A DNA stretch of 64,000 nt from Mesotaenium endlicherianum (GCA_009602735.1 WELA01006442.1:413155-477154); one strand, 5' to 3'. Shown: positions 21,554 to 33,418, numbered from the stretch's first letter. The notes: generated by a model not told the origin, from the letters alone. Program-made: numbers and translations.

Positions 21554-21727
21554 CCTGCAGAGTCATTGTGAGTGCAACTCTCACAAGCACACATTCTACG
21601 TTAGTTTTCACTTTTGCTCTTTCGAGTATTCGTCAATTTCCACAAGTATACAGATTTTTCTCCCACTTGAATTAAATGTTCCTTGAATACCGAGGAAAGA
21701 TCCTCTCAAAAAGCAGAACCGTCACAT

Positions 21728-21739
21728 TGGTATCGGAGC
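21728..21739 (+). promoter_or_regulatory. Primer binding site for initiator tRNA-Met
   Basis: TGGTATCGGAGC, two bases after the LTR end. The plant initiator tRNA-Met 3' end gives TGGTATCAGAGC, one mismatch. The truncated element (19935) and the 39216-45388 element (44870-44884, minus strand) have the same version with G, so the G is probably the host tRNA sequence rather than a mutation. Confidence 0.8.
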
Positions 21740-21882
21740 CGATCTCGGTTTCTCCAAGGATTTTTTTATTTTATTTTATTTTGGTCAAAAAATCTGTCGC
21801 ATTTTCTGCTGGATTCTTTCGTCGAATCTAACCGATTTCTTAATTCTGTATAGATTCGCCCCCGATTCGTTTCCAGTTCGCC

Positions 21883-22784
21883 ATGGCTCGCGGTCGTCGA
21901 ATCGAAATCATCTACATCGACGACGACTCACCCCGCCGGCCTCGCGTCTCGCCGCGTGTTGCCTCGGCGCCGACTCGGCCGTCGCCGACTTATTCGCCTA
22001 TGGCTCCGCCCGGCTCGCAGTGCTCGTCGCCCGTCAATCTTCGATCGTACGAGATACTTTCGCCGGAACGCTTGTCACCCACACCTCCCACCCCCGCCGA
22101 ACCTCGGAACCACCAACCCGAACCTTCCCGCTCTCGCTCTCCACGTGGCCGGACACCGTCGCCTCGTGCGCCTTGTGAACGGCCGGATGTCATTGATTCC
22201 TTGCCGTTTTCTGAATATGAGCACTACTACCACATGTGGAACGATTATGGGCATTGGATGGAATTGCGCGACCAACCCACCCTAGAGGACTATCAAAATG
22301 TGCATAGTCCTCGTTTCCGCAACCGTTTGGGTTTTGTCCGTCCGCCCATGCCCGTTCGTGGATACACAACATATCGTGGGAAATTCTAGGAGTTTGCGCG
22401 CAAGCCCCAAGAATCCTTGTTCACTCAGGCATACCCGATATAAATATACTTCGAAACGAATATATTTGTATGCCAGTGTTGAGCTTTGCTGAGTTCTTGG
22501 AACTCGAGTGCATCCATGATACCATGTTCTTGCACTTTCAGCCGCATGATCCTAACCTTGCCAAGTGTTACGAACACTTATCTCGCTTACGGAAAATGCA
22601 CAAGTGTCTTGCACCAATATATATTGCTGCATTCACACATATTCGCGCGTACTTTGACCCGATTACTCGATTTCGCGCAAGGACAGCAATGCAAAATGGA
22701 ATTTTGGTAAAGGACCTCCATATTTCCCACATTCCTCTCAAGGCGAGGACGTTGCTGGTGATGCATAATGCTTCTTTGGGATGA
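21883..22784 (+). pseudogene. Gag region of the 20785-27517 element
   Basis: The first open frame (21883-22389) starts MARGRRIEIIYIDDD and is rich in Pro, Ser and Arg, followed by an acidic aromatic segment (EYEHYYHMWNDYGHWMEL). A second frame (22470-22784) is Leu/His-rich and leads in the same frame, past a TGA at 22782, into protease. No CCHC zinc knuckle is visible. The usual capsid length is not reached, so part of Gag may be deleted. Confidence 0.6.
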
Positions 22785-22787
22785 AGT

Positions 22788-23249
22788 ATGACATTTGGAA
22801 CGAAAATTTCACGTAAATCATGCTTTACAGTCATTGATTCAGGCGCGTCAGTAAGCTTCATTAGTGCACGTTTTGCACAAGGGATGAAGTTGTTTCCAAT
22901 GCTCAAGGACGAGACTCTTTGCCTTGGCGATGGCTCGTTAGCTTGCATTACTGGAATGCTTAAATTACCGCTCAGCGTGCAGTCCTTCCATGGGCGTGTA
23001 CAATTCTACGTAACTGAATTGCCGCATGGAATCGACGCAGTTTTGGGTAATGATTGGCTTACGCAAACAAGTGCATTGCTTGACTTCAGTCAAAAGACAT
23101 GCATTGTACGCAAGGGGACCAGGAAGATTTCTCTTCAGTCCCTTAAGCCCGATATGGCCTTGAAAAGTCCTTCGAAGACTCTTCTATTGTCCATAAAGCA
23201 AGCGCAACGTTTGGCAAAGCACGGTCAAATGTTTTCTTTGGATTACTGA
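22788..23249 (+). pseudogene. Aspartic protease of the 20785-27517 element
   Basis: FTVIDSGASVSFIS carries the DSGA active-site motif and HGIDAVLGNDWL the conserved h-LG-x-DWL end, about 75 residues later, as usual for Ty3 proteases. A TGA ends the frame at 23247-23249 before RT in the same frame. Confidence 0.85.
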
Positions 23250-23315
23250 GACCCGATTCCCCAGCAACTTCAACTACGCTCTTTACGCAACAACCGATGT
23301 TGGACAGTACTGGTC

Positions 23316-24716
23316 ATGAAGAAACACTCACAGCCGAACCTTTTTGCTCTTTTGCAAAAGTATAAGTCAGTGTTTCCAACTGAAATACCAGCCGGGCTTC
23401 CGCCTGATAGGGGTATTGGACATACCATCCCTCTCGTTCCCGATTCTCAACCGACTTGGCAACCGATTTATCGCCTAAGCCCGTTGGAAATGAACGAGAT
23501 GAAAGATCAAATTAGCGACTTGCGGGAGAAAGGCTGGATTGAGCCGAGCTCTTCTCCATTCGGGGCCCCCATCCTCTTTGTCCACAAGAAAGATGGGACG
23601 CTTAGAATGTGCATTGATTATCGTGCGCTGAACAACATAACAGTCAAGAATCGCTATTCGTTGCCTCGCATTGATGATTTGTTTGATTCGCTGCAGGGGG
23701 CATGCGTGTTCTCCTCGCTTGATTTAGCCCAAGGCTATCATCAGATTCGAATCACACCAGAGGATGTCCTCAAAACAGCATTTTGAACGCCTATTGGGCA
23801 TTTCCAAGACAAAGTCCTAAGTTTTAGACTTACCAATGCACCAGCGACATTCCAAAGTACCATGAACGATTTGTTTAGACCTTACTTGGGGAAATTCGTC
23901 CAGGTTTACCTCGACAATATCCTCGTCTACTCAAAGAACAGGGACGAGCATTACAAGCACCTCGAGTTGGTGTTGCAAATCCTTCGTGAGCAGCAGCTGT
24001 ACGCTAAGCTCAAGAAATGTTCCTTCCTAAAGGATGAACTGTTGTACCTGGGACATATAGTGGGTTCAAAAGGGGTGCGCCCTGACCCAGCCAAGATAGC
24101 GTGTGTCGCTGACTGGCCTGTCCCAATCGATATACATACTGTACGTTCATTCCTCGGGTTTGCTAACTACTTTTGTAAGGTTATGCAAGATTATTCAGTG
24201 ATGGCCGCGCCACTCACCGCTCTGACAAGGAAAGATAAGACGTTCATTCGGGATGAGAATACGCAACATGCGTTTGAGCCCATTAAGTAAGCACTCTTGA
24301 ATGCGCCACTTCTTTCATTAGCCGATCCCGACTTGCCTTACGAGGTCGTCGCCGATGCGTCTGGTGTTGGAATAGGGGCTGTACTGCTGCAGGCAGGCCA
24401 GCCTATCAGTTTTGAGAGTCGAAAGCTGACACCTGCCGAACAAAATTACTCAACGACAGAGCAGGAGCTCTGGGCAGTCATATACGCTTTGGAAACTTGG
24501 CGATGTTATTTGGAAGGCTGCAAAGCTTTGACAGTGGTTACGGACCACTGCCCAAATACTTTCTTTCAAATTCAGCCAACGCTATCGAGGAGACAGACGA
24601 GATGGTCTGAGTTCTTGCAACGATTCCACTTTGAGTGGGCGTATCGCCCAGGCCGCAACAATGTTGCTGATCCTCTAAGTCGAATTCCTCACCACCACTT
24701 GATGTTGGGGACTGTT
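23316..24716 (+). pseudogene. Reverse transcriptase and RNase H of the 20785-27517 element
   Basis: RT motifs run from [17 protein letters not shown] and MCIDYRALN to [13 protein letters not shown], then after a TGA at 23784-23786 (Arg in relatives) to LTNAPATFQ and the active-site box VYLDNILVYSKN. The second catalytic Asp of the YLDD box is Asn here. The connection domain has RSFLGFANYFCK. RNase H (about 24340-24700) has VVADASGVGIGAVL, QELWAVIYALE and VADPLSR. A TAA at 24288-24290 separates connection and RNase H. The Asp-to-Asn change alone should abolish polymerase activity. Confidence 0.9.
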
Positions 24717-24839
24717 GCGAGCTTGCGAGAACGAAATGGTCAGGTTTCGAGGGCGGCCACCCTTGATTCTGCTGTACCCTCCCAGACGTCTGACCGCAAC
24801 CAGCCTGGTGACGCGGGCACACCTGATTTGGATAGCATG

Positions 24840-26420
24840 CATAACTCGGAAATACTTGACCTGCATCAACTATTTCACGAGGGCTATCTCAAAGATCCGT
24901 TTTTCCTAGATCTCCAGGGTACTGGCTTGAACGGTGTAGTCGTAACGATGGACAGTATGGATAAAAGGAAAGAACACTCAAACTATTTGTTTGAGAACGG
25001 TTTTTGGTGGCACAATGGGCGCATTGCTGTCCCAGAAGGCCGAGTAAGACATGTGCTACTACGAGAAGCGCATGACTCTCCTTACTCAGGTCATCATGGA
25101 ATTACCAAAACCACACACTCTTTGCGCCGAGGGTACATTTGGCCGTCCCTTAAGGTTGATGTTGCCGAGTACATCATCAACTGCGCAACATGTCAGAGGA
25201 ATAAGCCGAGCAATACGTTGCCCGCTGGGAAGTTGCAACCATTGGAACTTGCATGTGCTCCTTGGGAAAGCATAAGCCTCGACTTTGTTGTTGAATTGCC
25301 TACCACCGATCGAGGACACAATGGGGTGCTAACGATCGTGGATCGTTTCACTAAGATGGTACACTTTGTGGCCACTACCCCAGCACTTGATGCCGTCGAG
25401 ACCGCACGTCTCTTCGTAGATCACGTGTTCGAGTTGCATGGCATGCCGAAAGAAATCATAAGTGATCGTGACAGTAGATTTACGAGCCACTTCTGGCAGG
25501 AAGTTTGTTCGCATTTCGGCACAAAACTTAAGATGTCAACTAGCTTCCATCCTCAGACCGATGGTCAGACAAAACGAATGAACTGCGTTCTGCAACAGTT
25601 CCTTAGGCATTATGTGAATCCTTGCCAAGACGACTGGGATACCCTCCTTTCAGTCGCAGAGTTCGCAGTTAATAATGCTTATCAGGAAAGTGTTAAGGAA
25701 ACTCCATTTTTCCTTTGACTATGGGCGACATCCGCACACTCCTCTCACGCGCGTCGTTTATGCTGAGGCGGGGCTGTCAACCATGAGAGTACCAAGTGCA
25801 CGCCTATTTGTCCATTCTCTTCAACAGGTGCACAAAAACGCGAAGCTGGCTTTAGCCGCTGCTCGAGATCAGCAGAAAAAGTTTGCTGACACGCACAGGA
25901 CTGAGTTAAGTTTTCAAGTTGGCAATAAAGTATTTTTGCAAACTAAAAACCTCCAACTCAAGAACCCAGGAAAGCGCAAGCTTTTGCCTCGCTGGGTAGG
26001 TCCTTTTATCGTTATCGCAAATGTTGGACCTGTTGCATACCGACTGGATTTGCCTAAATCCATGGGGCGAACGCATCCTGTGTTCCATGTTAGATTACTG
26101 AAGCTGTTTAGGTCCGATGGCCGCTACCAGCCACAAGCACCGGAATTGGAACTCGCCGATGATGATAAGGCCTGGGATGTAGAGGAGGTCTTAGGACACC
26201 GCTACACTCGTCATAAACCTCCACGCGTGGAGCTTTTGATATAGTGGCTAGATTACGATTCCAGTTGGAACTCGTACAAACCTCAGGAAAAAATCCTACT
26301 TAATTGCAAGGACCTGGTCCAAAAATATTGGTTACGATGGGTTGATGCTCAAAAGCTCTGCGCCGTGGCAAGTGTGCTACCAAGCGCTCTTCGTAAGCCA
26401 TGGAACAAACGCAAAAGAGA
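24840..26420 (+). pseudogene. Integrase with chromodomain-like end (20785-27517 element)
   Basis: HHCC motif: REAHDSPYSGHHG and CATCQR. Core: SLDFVVELP and ISDRDSRF supply two Asp, but the third catalytic position reads DGQTKRMN, with Lys instead of Glu. A frameshift near 25715 moves the end (25740-26244) into another frame: FQVGNKVFLQTKNLQL, then HPVFHVRLLK. This is followed by WDVEEVLGHR and, after a TAG at 26242, WLDYDSSWNSY, a degenerate chromodomain of the chromovirus type. The integrase is inactive. Confidence 0.88.
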
Positions 26421-26574
26421 CGCGGCCAAGTAATCGCTCTTTTCCGTCACTGTGATGATGCATAGTCCAATCGCTCACCAGTGTTTTCCGCTAGTCAAGG
26501 CTAGTATCGACACATCTACGACTTAAAAGACGTACGCTTAACGAGGACGTTAAGTTCTTTTAAGGGGGGAGGAG

Positions 26575-27517
26575 TGTAACGATTTGAGCTTTTTAGGCGT
26601 ATTTGGGACGTTTTCCCAATTACCTAAAATACTTTATACTATTTATCATAAGTTATTTGATAAATGATTGCATCAAATTGAATTATTCGCCACACACGTG
26701 TGCCGATTAATTCCCAGTCGATTGGCTAAACGACCGAGATAGTATTGCAAAAAGCGTCATAACGTAATTCGACTACTTCGCAAAAGTACGACATAAGTAT
26801 TCATAAAGTTACTTTGAATAATTATGAGATGATAATTTAAGTAATCATTGTTTGATTAAGTTATTTTGATTGTCATTATTTACGAATAATGGACAATCAC
26901 AAATTTCGGATTACGACTAGTCGTGATACGAAGAAACTGTCGTATCATTAATACGAACAAACAGTCGTAAAGTCAAACGAAACGAAATATGCAAAGTCGC
27001 TTTGCATGCAAGCGGATTTGAACCCGCGACTTTTGTTTGAAACGTTCACACCTAACCGATTGGCCAAAGTAGCTTTTTATACTACCGGTTCATGACGAAA
27101 GCATCTGTACGCGACCCCGCGATCAATCGCAACTTTTTCGGAAAGTCGCGAGAACGCGAAAACGCCCGTTTGGCGCGAAACGGTTTTTCGGAAACCGTCG
27201 AAAAGTCTCCAAACGGCCAATTGCGCGTTTCGAGCATTCGGCCGAATGGGACACGTCCCTTCGACCGTTTTCGTTGAACATGAACCAGTGCCCTAGGTGG
27301 TGACTCGAAGCACTCCAGTGCCTCATGTTGTGCAGGTATAAATACCTGCAGAGTCATTGTGAGTGCAACTCTCACAAGCACACATTCTACGTTAGTTTTC
27401 ACTTTCGCTCTTTCGAGTATTCGTCAACTTCCACAAGTATACAGATTTTCCTCCCACTTGACTTAAATATTCCTTGAATGCCGAGGAAAGATCCTCTCAA
27501 AAAGCAGAAACGTCACA
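26575..27517 (+). repeat. 3' LTR of the 20785-27517 element
   Basis: 943 bp, collinear with the 5' LTR with scattered substitutions, many at CG/TG/CA positions. It ends GTCACA at 27517 and is followed by the target duplication CTGGC. Confidence 0.92.
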
Positions 27518-27560
27518 CTGGCGCCTCTGATGCCGTGCGCATGCCACGTGGCGCCAGCTG

Positions 27561-29287
27561 CTAGATCCTGCTAGTGGCAGCCAGCAGCAAGGGGCTGTGC
27601 TCTTGTGGCTCCCTCTTGCGCAGATCTGCGCACGCATGCACGGCGCGCGTGCCGAGACTTGTTGCGGCTTGCGCAGCCGTCTGACAGGCTTGTAGGGGGC
27701 TGCCACCTGCCACCAGGCCGACCTTTGCCGGTCCTGCTGTCGATAGCAAGGCCGTGGAGGCCAGAGTCGTCGCCAGCGTTGGTGCTGGCTGCGATGGCGT
27801 TGGGGACGCCTTGTTGCAGGGACGGGCTGCTATGACGGCTGGCTGGGCTGCGCCTGATGGATGCTTGCCAGCTGTCAGCCAGTCAAAGCGTGCCCGTACG
27901 CCACTGGCAGAAACCCTGGCTGGGGGCGTGCCGCTCCCAAGAGCGTACAGAGCTCCACACGCATCGTAGCCAATTTTGGCGTTGCGAGCGTGTAGGCGGG
28001 CAATCTCGGCCTTGGCCGCTAACAATGCGTCGTTGAGGGCGTCGTAATTGTAGTGGTCCTCTCCGAGTGTCATCACGGCGCTGGTCGTGGCCGTGGCCGC
28101 CGTCATTGCGAGTCGTCCGCCAGTGCGCGGGTTACGCGTGTCCCGCTGGCCTGCTGCACCGGGGGATCTATTTCGAGCGCGCCCGTTCTCAAGGTCGCGC
28201 TTCTTTTGCAGACTGTGACTTGCAGGTGGCCGGCCTTGCTGCAATATGTGCAGTTGCTGGGCTTGCTGTTTTGCGCAAGCGTGCAGTCACGGCGAGAGTG
28301 GCCCATCTTCTCGCAAGACCAGCAGGGGTCGCTCGTCGTGGCGGCCATAGAGATACGGCCGCGCGGCGCTCCGCGCTGTTGAGTCTGCTGGAGCAGCTGC
28401 GAGCGCTGCGGCTGCTGCTGCTGGGGCTGGCGTGCAGGGCTTGGTCTCATCGTGGAAGATGGCTGCATCGCGGTCTCTCGACGTACGCCTGTGGATGCGA
28501 GGCCCACACGGTCGCTGATGTTGCTCCGTGCGGCTGCCAGGCTCTACTTCTCGACTGAGAGGTAAGCGTCCCCCATTGGGTATTTGGAACCCTTGCGGTC
28601 GATGAGAGGGGTGATAGCTCTCTCCCTTAGACGCGGCTCCACGGCAGGCAAGAAGATCTCTGCTGCCTCTCAATCAGTAATCATGCCCACGTCCCTGCGT
28701 AGGTGGGTCAGACGCCGGTACATCATGCGGATCGTCTCGTTCTTGCGGTGGAAGAAGTGGTGCAGCTCGTACACCTTCTCCTCAGTGGCGCCGTGGAACT
28801 CCTATCTAAGAACGTCCCAGAAGGCCTACACTGGGTCAGCTAGTGGGCTCTGAACGTCCTCCACCAGCTCTGTGCGCGTGAGGATCTCAGTTGCCTTCTC
28901 TCGGTAGGTGTCGTGAGCCTCATAGAGAAGGCAACGCATGAGCGTGCCAAACACTTGGCGCTTAGTGAGCGCAGGCGTCTTGAGCTTAGCGTTCTCAAAG
29001 TCCGCCTCAAACTCCAAGATAGTGTCGTCCAAATCACAGATGCCTGGCCTACCGCTGAAGCAAAAGAGGGAGGCCCTGTTTACCTTCGTATCCTGGTCAC
29101 TTGCCATGGAGTACGAGTAATCGTAGTAAGTCCACTGAAGAGGTGGCTCGTGGACGGCAATAGGCTGAGAGGGCACCGGGTGCTCCTCCTCAAGGGGATC
29201 AGTGATAGTACTGAGATTTGAGTCTGATTCCTTGCCAGTAACCCCTTTGTAGTAAGGCCAATAAGATAGCCCACTGCGAGGAGGCAT
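27561..29287 (-). pseudogene. Gag with two zinc knuckles, M1
   Basis: The frame starts at 29287 (MPPRSGLSYWPYY), 50 bases after segment A. Capsid-like motifs include CLLYEAHDTYREKATEI, RKNETIRMMYRRLTHLRRD and EPRLRERAI, with stops at 28826, near 28803, 28673 and 28557. The nucleocapsid part (28507-28103) has CWSCEKMGHSRRDC and CTYCSKAGHLQVTVC, two CCHC-type knuckles, the second with one extra residue. Downstream (28244-27561) a coiled-coil stretch (DALNDALLAAKAEIARLHAR) and Ala/Pro-rich linker run to the insertion. M2 has the same order. Confidence 0.8.
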
Positions 29288-29317
29288 ACGCTGAAAACTC
29301 TACTTGCGTGCAGGCAA

Positions 29318-29337
29318 AGAAAGATCTTTTTAGAAAT
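29318..29337 (-). promoter_or_regulatory. Candidate self-complementary primer site of M1
   Basis: At the A/body boundary the element strand reads TTCTAAAAAGAT. There is no TGG and no match to a tRNA 3' end. The sequence is complementary to ATCTTTTTAGAA at 1900-1911 of the solo unit, just downstream of its TATA box. The use as primer site is inference. Confidence 0.4.
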
Positions 29338-30331
29338 AAGGGGTGTGTACTCTCCAGAGTGAGCACCTCAAGACTGTAATCTAGTAGGAAGCCAACTAAG
29401 GAAGTTTGGCCCAAAAGATCACTAGAAGCACATCATGATCTTTAAGAGTATTCCTATGGCAGGGTTTAAGTTGTGACTTTGCTCACCACTTGTGAAGTTC
29501 TTCAAGTGACTGGAAGCCAGGGGGGCTTGCTCTTCACAAGAGAGAGACTAAGTGGTGGTCCTGAAACCACAAGAGGTAAAAGTGTAAGCTTTACTGATAA
29601 TCTCTGTGACTTACAACTGGCATGATGGGACTTCTAGGGACATCTCTAGTATTTTTAGTCCTGGAAATCCGGCGTCGTATGTGGCGGATCCAATGCATCT
29701 AGTCACTCTAAAAGGCTCTCTTATGTCCACCAATGTGTACAAGGCATGTACTAGCACTCTTATAGGCTAAACATAACTCAAACCAATCAAAGCAACGCAC
29801 GTAGAATATGCTATATGTCTCTCATTGGTGGAGCTTACCTTGGGTGGTTCTGCCTAGATAGCGCCTCAAAAGTGAATCTGGAACTTGAGGAAGCTTCCTC
29901 TAGGAGTCGGTGATGTAGTTACCAAGTTATAGCCTCAAAGATGCATTTATACTATGAAAATGTAGGACTCATGTAGGCTAAGGGGCTCGCGGATTTGTGC
30001 GAAGTAAGCTAAGGGTCCTTGGGGTCACGAATGGTCAACAATGTCACCTTTGGGTACATTGAGTCACAAGTTGGCCATTTGGTGTGTTTTCGCCAGGGGC
30101 CAAAAGGGGTGCGGACTGGATCGCGCCTATCTCGCTCAATACTTAACCTAACGACGCAAAACCGATGCCATTTGGAAGATGCTTCAACGCTACACTTTCG
30201 TGACTTGAAAATCTAGAAAAAATCAACATATGGGTGCGGAAAGTCAATGCAAAGTTGGTCTTCCTAGGTTGATGGCTTACACATGTGGAGCTCGAATTTG
30301 TACTTGAATTTTGACTCAATAAATCATGACA
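29338..30331 (-). repeat. A segment of M1 (its 5' repeat)
   Basis: On the minus strand it starts TGTCATGA at 30331 and runs to GAGTACACACCCC near 29338, where the body begins. It lacks 16 bp present in the solo unit around the candidate self-primer (deletion near 29635); M2 lacks the same 16 bp. It abuts GC (30332-30333) and the B segment of M2. Confidence 0.75.
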
Positions 30332-30333
30332 GC

Positions 30334-30470
30334 TGTCGTGCGGTAGGAGGTCGGGTGCGTATCATCAACACAAGCAATGCGTAACAAGCAAGCAAGCTTT
30401 GTTGCAATAAAGTATGTAATGCATGTGGCTTCATAGCAAAAAAGACAGTCAAGCGTCATATGTTTTAGAT
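30334..30470 (-). repeat. B segment of M2
   Basis: The plus strand begins TGTCGTGCGG and ends near GTTTTAGAT, next to the C run of the M2 polypurine tract (about 30471-30478). It is homologous to 2210-2343 and 10277-10430. Confidence 0.7.
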
Positions 30471-30529
30471 CCCCCCCCTAGCTCTCAACCACCAGCTGAT
30501 GGGCTGTGATCGCTGCCTAAAGCTAAAGT

Positions 30530-30735
30530 AGTGCAATCACCACAGAATCAGTCGCCAGCTAGCATGCGGGCCAACGGTGGGTCGAGGCAGCCGATGAGGA
30601 AGCCAAGGTTGCAGCTGTCGCAGAGCAGCATATTGGCCTACTGGCCGGGGCTGTGGCAGATCTGGCATGCCCAGTCCTTGGGCGGCCGCGCGTTGCGGGG
30701 GCAAACTTGCATGTCAAGGTTAGGAAGGTGGCATG
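30530..30735 (-). pseudogene. Degenerate PHD finger, M2
   Basis: The frame is continuous with the integrase C-terminus: CGPCHLPN, then DWACQICHSPG, a stop, then MLLCDSCNLGFLIGCLDPP and, after a second stop in place of Trp, FCGDC. The Cys ligands are kept but the single His is Leu (GFLIGC against GFHIGC in M1), so zinc binding would be impaired even without the stops. It shows that integrase and PHD were once one frame. Confidence 0.75.
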
Positions 30736-31945
30736 GTCCACAGTTCTTGGTGTGGTCCTTGTGAAGACGGCCATTTGCGCCTTCCAGCTCCAAAACTCTT
30801 GACGCCAAGACACGCCTGACGCGCAGGATGACAAGCGAGCTGCTGATGTTGAGGGTGTTCTTTGTCTGGCGTCGCAGGTACACGAAGTCACCTGCAAAAA
30901 ACTGCAACACCCGCGGGCAATAGGCTCCTCCACGAGTCATGGCATACCTCAGTGTGTTGCGGTGTTGAGCAACGCAGAGGTTGTCTACGACCATGGGCAT
31001 CAGGCGCTGAAAGAGCTATGCACGCTGCCTGATAAGAGCACTCCACGTCTCGGGATTGTCCAAGTCCAAGACGTTCTCGGCCATACTCCTGGCTGCTGCG
31101 GGCAGGACTGGTTGTCGACCGTAGAGAAGAAAGTAGGAAGAATGCGAGGCCAAGGAAGCTTGCTTACTGAACCTGTACCCCACAGCCAATCATGGGAGGG
31201 CGTCGTCCCAGTGGGTGCTGTCATGGGCCAGGCAATACTTCCGCAGCCCAAGCTTGACGGTCTGCACCATGCGCTCTGCAAGGCCGTCAGCCTGGGAATG
31301 GTTGCGGGAGGTCATGCGGTGGTCGATCATCAAGCGCTCCAGCAGCTTCTGAAAGCTGCCCTGGAATTCCTTGCCTTGATCAGTTAGGACCTCACCGCAG
31401 CTGCCAAAGCGGCTAAGGACTTGGTCAAAGAAAGCCTGAGCAATCCCCTCACTGGCCTTGCTGGGCAAAGACACAAGCTCAATCCACTTGGACATGTGCT
31501 CAATCATCACCAAGACGTAAAGGTTGCCTCGGCAAGACTTTGGCAGCTCCCCAGCCAAGTTGAGCGATCACCTATAAAACAGTCCCTGAATAGGGAAAGG
31601 GCTGAGAGCGACGGTGCTGGCTGTGAAGCGTGAGCCCACCCGGTCGCAAAGAGTGTAGTTGCAGACGACGTCGTTGACCACCTTAGTCATGCCGTGCCAC
31701 CAGTACTCAGCCTGGAGGAGGCTAAGAGTGCGCTTAACACTGAAGTGTCCAAGCGTTTTGTGCACACACCGCACCAGCTGGTTGCGTATAGCAGGCTCAG
31801 GAACCACCAGGACGGAGCCGTTTGCCATCACTCGTCGCATGCGCCCCTCCATGAAGACGAAGTCCCAGCTGCGCTTGAGGACGCGATTGCGGTCGCGCGC
31901 ACTAATGCCTGGGGCCAACTCCTTGGCCGTGACGTACTGCAGCAC
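30736..31945 (-). pseudogene. Integrase of M2
   Basis: HHCC motif (HKTLGHFSVKRT, CTLCDR), then after a stop near 31565 the core with NLAGELPK (first Asp is Asn here: L-N-L-A), VLTDQGKEF and ADGLAERM. The C-terminal part (31000-30736) has AGDFVYLRRQTKN and LRVRRVLASRVLEL. The stretch around 31559-31570 carries a stop and the change from Asp to Asn expected from GAC to AAC. The triad is incomplete and the copy is dead. Confidence 0.8.
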
Positions 31946-31957
31946 TAGGGCGTTGTC

Positions 31958-33410
31958 CTACTTGTTCTTGGACTCAAGCTGCCAGCTGTCCTGCTCCTCC
32001 GCTGCTGCTAGTGCCAGTCGTTGAGTGGTGACGGTCACCATGTCTAGGCTAGTGAATCTTGCGAACTGCACGTCGTTGTCAACGGAGAAGGCCAAGAATG
32101 CTGCCGCGTGCCAGCCCACTGGCCCATTCTCATCGTGGCGGGCTATTGTGAGGTCCCTCAAGGAGGGCAGGGGGTTGCGGCTTAGGCCGTCGGCGTCCAG
32201 GTTTTCGACCTTGGACGATGGTGCATGTCAAAGGTGTACTCCTGCAAGATGAGCGCCCACCGTACGTACTTGCCTGTCAGGCGCTCTGACGTCATGAGTC
32301 ACTTGAGTGGCTGATGGTCGGTGACCAAGCAGAATATGTGGGTGCCGTAGAGATAGTGCCTGAAGTGCACAATTGCCCACACAGCTGCCAGGCACTCCCC
32401 CTCATAAGAGCCGTAATTGCCCTCAACACGGTTGTTGCTGCGGCTCGCGTACGCCACCACATGCTCAAAGCCGTCATGCTCGTGCACCAGCACCGCTCCA
32501 AGCCCTGCCTGCAAGCAGTCGATGTGGAGGATGAAGGGCTTCTGATAGTCAGGCCGGCGTAGTATTGGGGCGCTCACCAACAGCTCCTTGAGCTTGTCAA
32601 ACGCCGCCTGCTGCTTTGGTCCCCATACGTAGGCAACGCCCTTGCGTAGCAAGTTGCTGAGCGACTGGCCAGCTCGCTGAATCCAAGCACAAAGCGGCGA
32701 TAGTAATTGGCGATGCCAAGGAAGGTCCTCAGCTGCAAGAGGTTGGTCGGCGGCGGGATGCCAATGATGGCCAAGATCTTGGCCAGCTGAGGGGCCAGGC
32801 CACTGGAAGACAAGCGATGCCCAAGGTACCCCACCTCTTGAGTCCCAAAGGTGCACTTGCCTGGATGGCACTTGAGCCCAACGGCCTCTAAGCTGTCCAG
32901 GACTGCAATGATGTGCGCCACGTGCTCCTCAAAAGTCTCACTGAAGACGAGCACGTCATTGATGTAGCACCGAGCAAAGGAGAGCCCTGCCAACTTCTTA
33001 TCCATGATCCACTGGAAAGTGGCAGGAGCGTTCTTCAAGCCGAAGGGCATAACCCTCCACTTGTAGAGACACTGCGACCCCTAGAAAGCCGTCTTGTGCT
33101 GGTCCTCCTCCGCAATGGATATCCAGTTGAAGCTCCGCCTCAAATCCAGCACCAAGAAAGAAGTACAAGTACCAATGTGGTCAAAGATCTTGTCAGGGGT
33201 CGGCATAGGATATCTGTCCTGCTCAGTGACCTCGTTAAGCTTACGATAGTCACCGCACATTCTCTTCTCAGACCAGTTGCCTGAGGCGTCCTTCTTAGCT
33301 GGCATGACTGTGGGCGCAGCGTAAGTGGAGGCAGACCCACAAATGAGTTGATACTCCTCTAGCTATCTTGTCTGCATGCTAATTAGGTTGTCCTCAAGCG
33401 GCTGTAGCAA
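31958..33410 (-). pseudogene. Reverse transcriptase and RNase H of M2
   Basis: RT: APTVMPAKKDASGNW, MCGDYRKLNEVTEQDRYPMP, LVLDLRRSFNW, a stop, then MPFGLKNAPATFQWIMD and the box ARCYINDVLVFS. The first catalytic Asp of YIDD is Asn (GAC to AAC). RNase H: PFILHIDCLQAGLGAVLVHE, VVAYASRSNN, GECLAAVWAIVHF. Frames change near 32640 and 32290. The same parts in M1 keep YIDD. Confidence 0.88.
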
Positions 33411-33418
33411 TAGCCCTT

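Larger units (their letters stand above)
20785..21726 (+). repeat. 5' LTR of the 20785-27517 element
   Basis: 942 bp, TG...CA ends. A TATAAATA box at 21546-21553 sits in the centre of a near-palindrome (GCAGG...CCTGC); the transcript should start about 30 bp downstream. It carries a tRNA-like block on the minus strand. Confidence 0.92.
20785..27517 (+). mobile_element. Ty3-type LTR retrotransposon inserted in M1
   Basis: The 5' LTR (20785-21726) and 3' LTR (26575-27517) begin TGTAACG and end GTCACA, and a perfect CTGGC duplication flanks the element. A primer site (TGGTATCGGAGC, 21728-21739) matches initiator tRNA-Met with about one mismatch. A purine tract AAGGGGGGAGGAG (about 26562-26574) precedes the 3' LTR. 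Coding order is Gag, protease, RT, RNase H, integrase, chromodomain-like end. In-frame stops at 22782, 23247, 23784 and 24288, a frameshift near 25715 and substituted catalytic residues make it dead. A solo LTR of the same family sits in E3. Confidence 0.93.
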
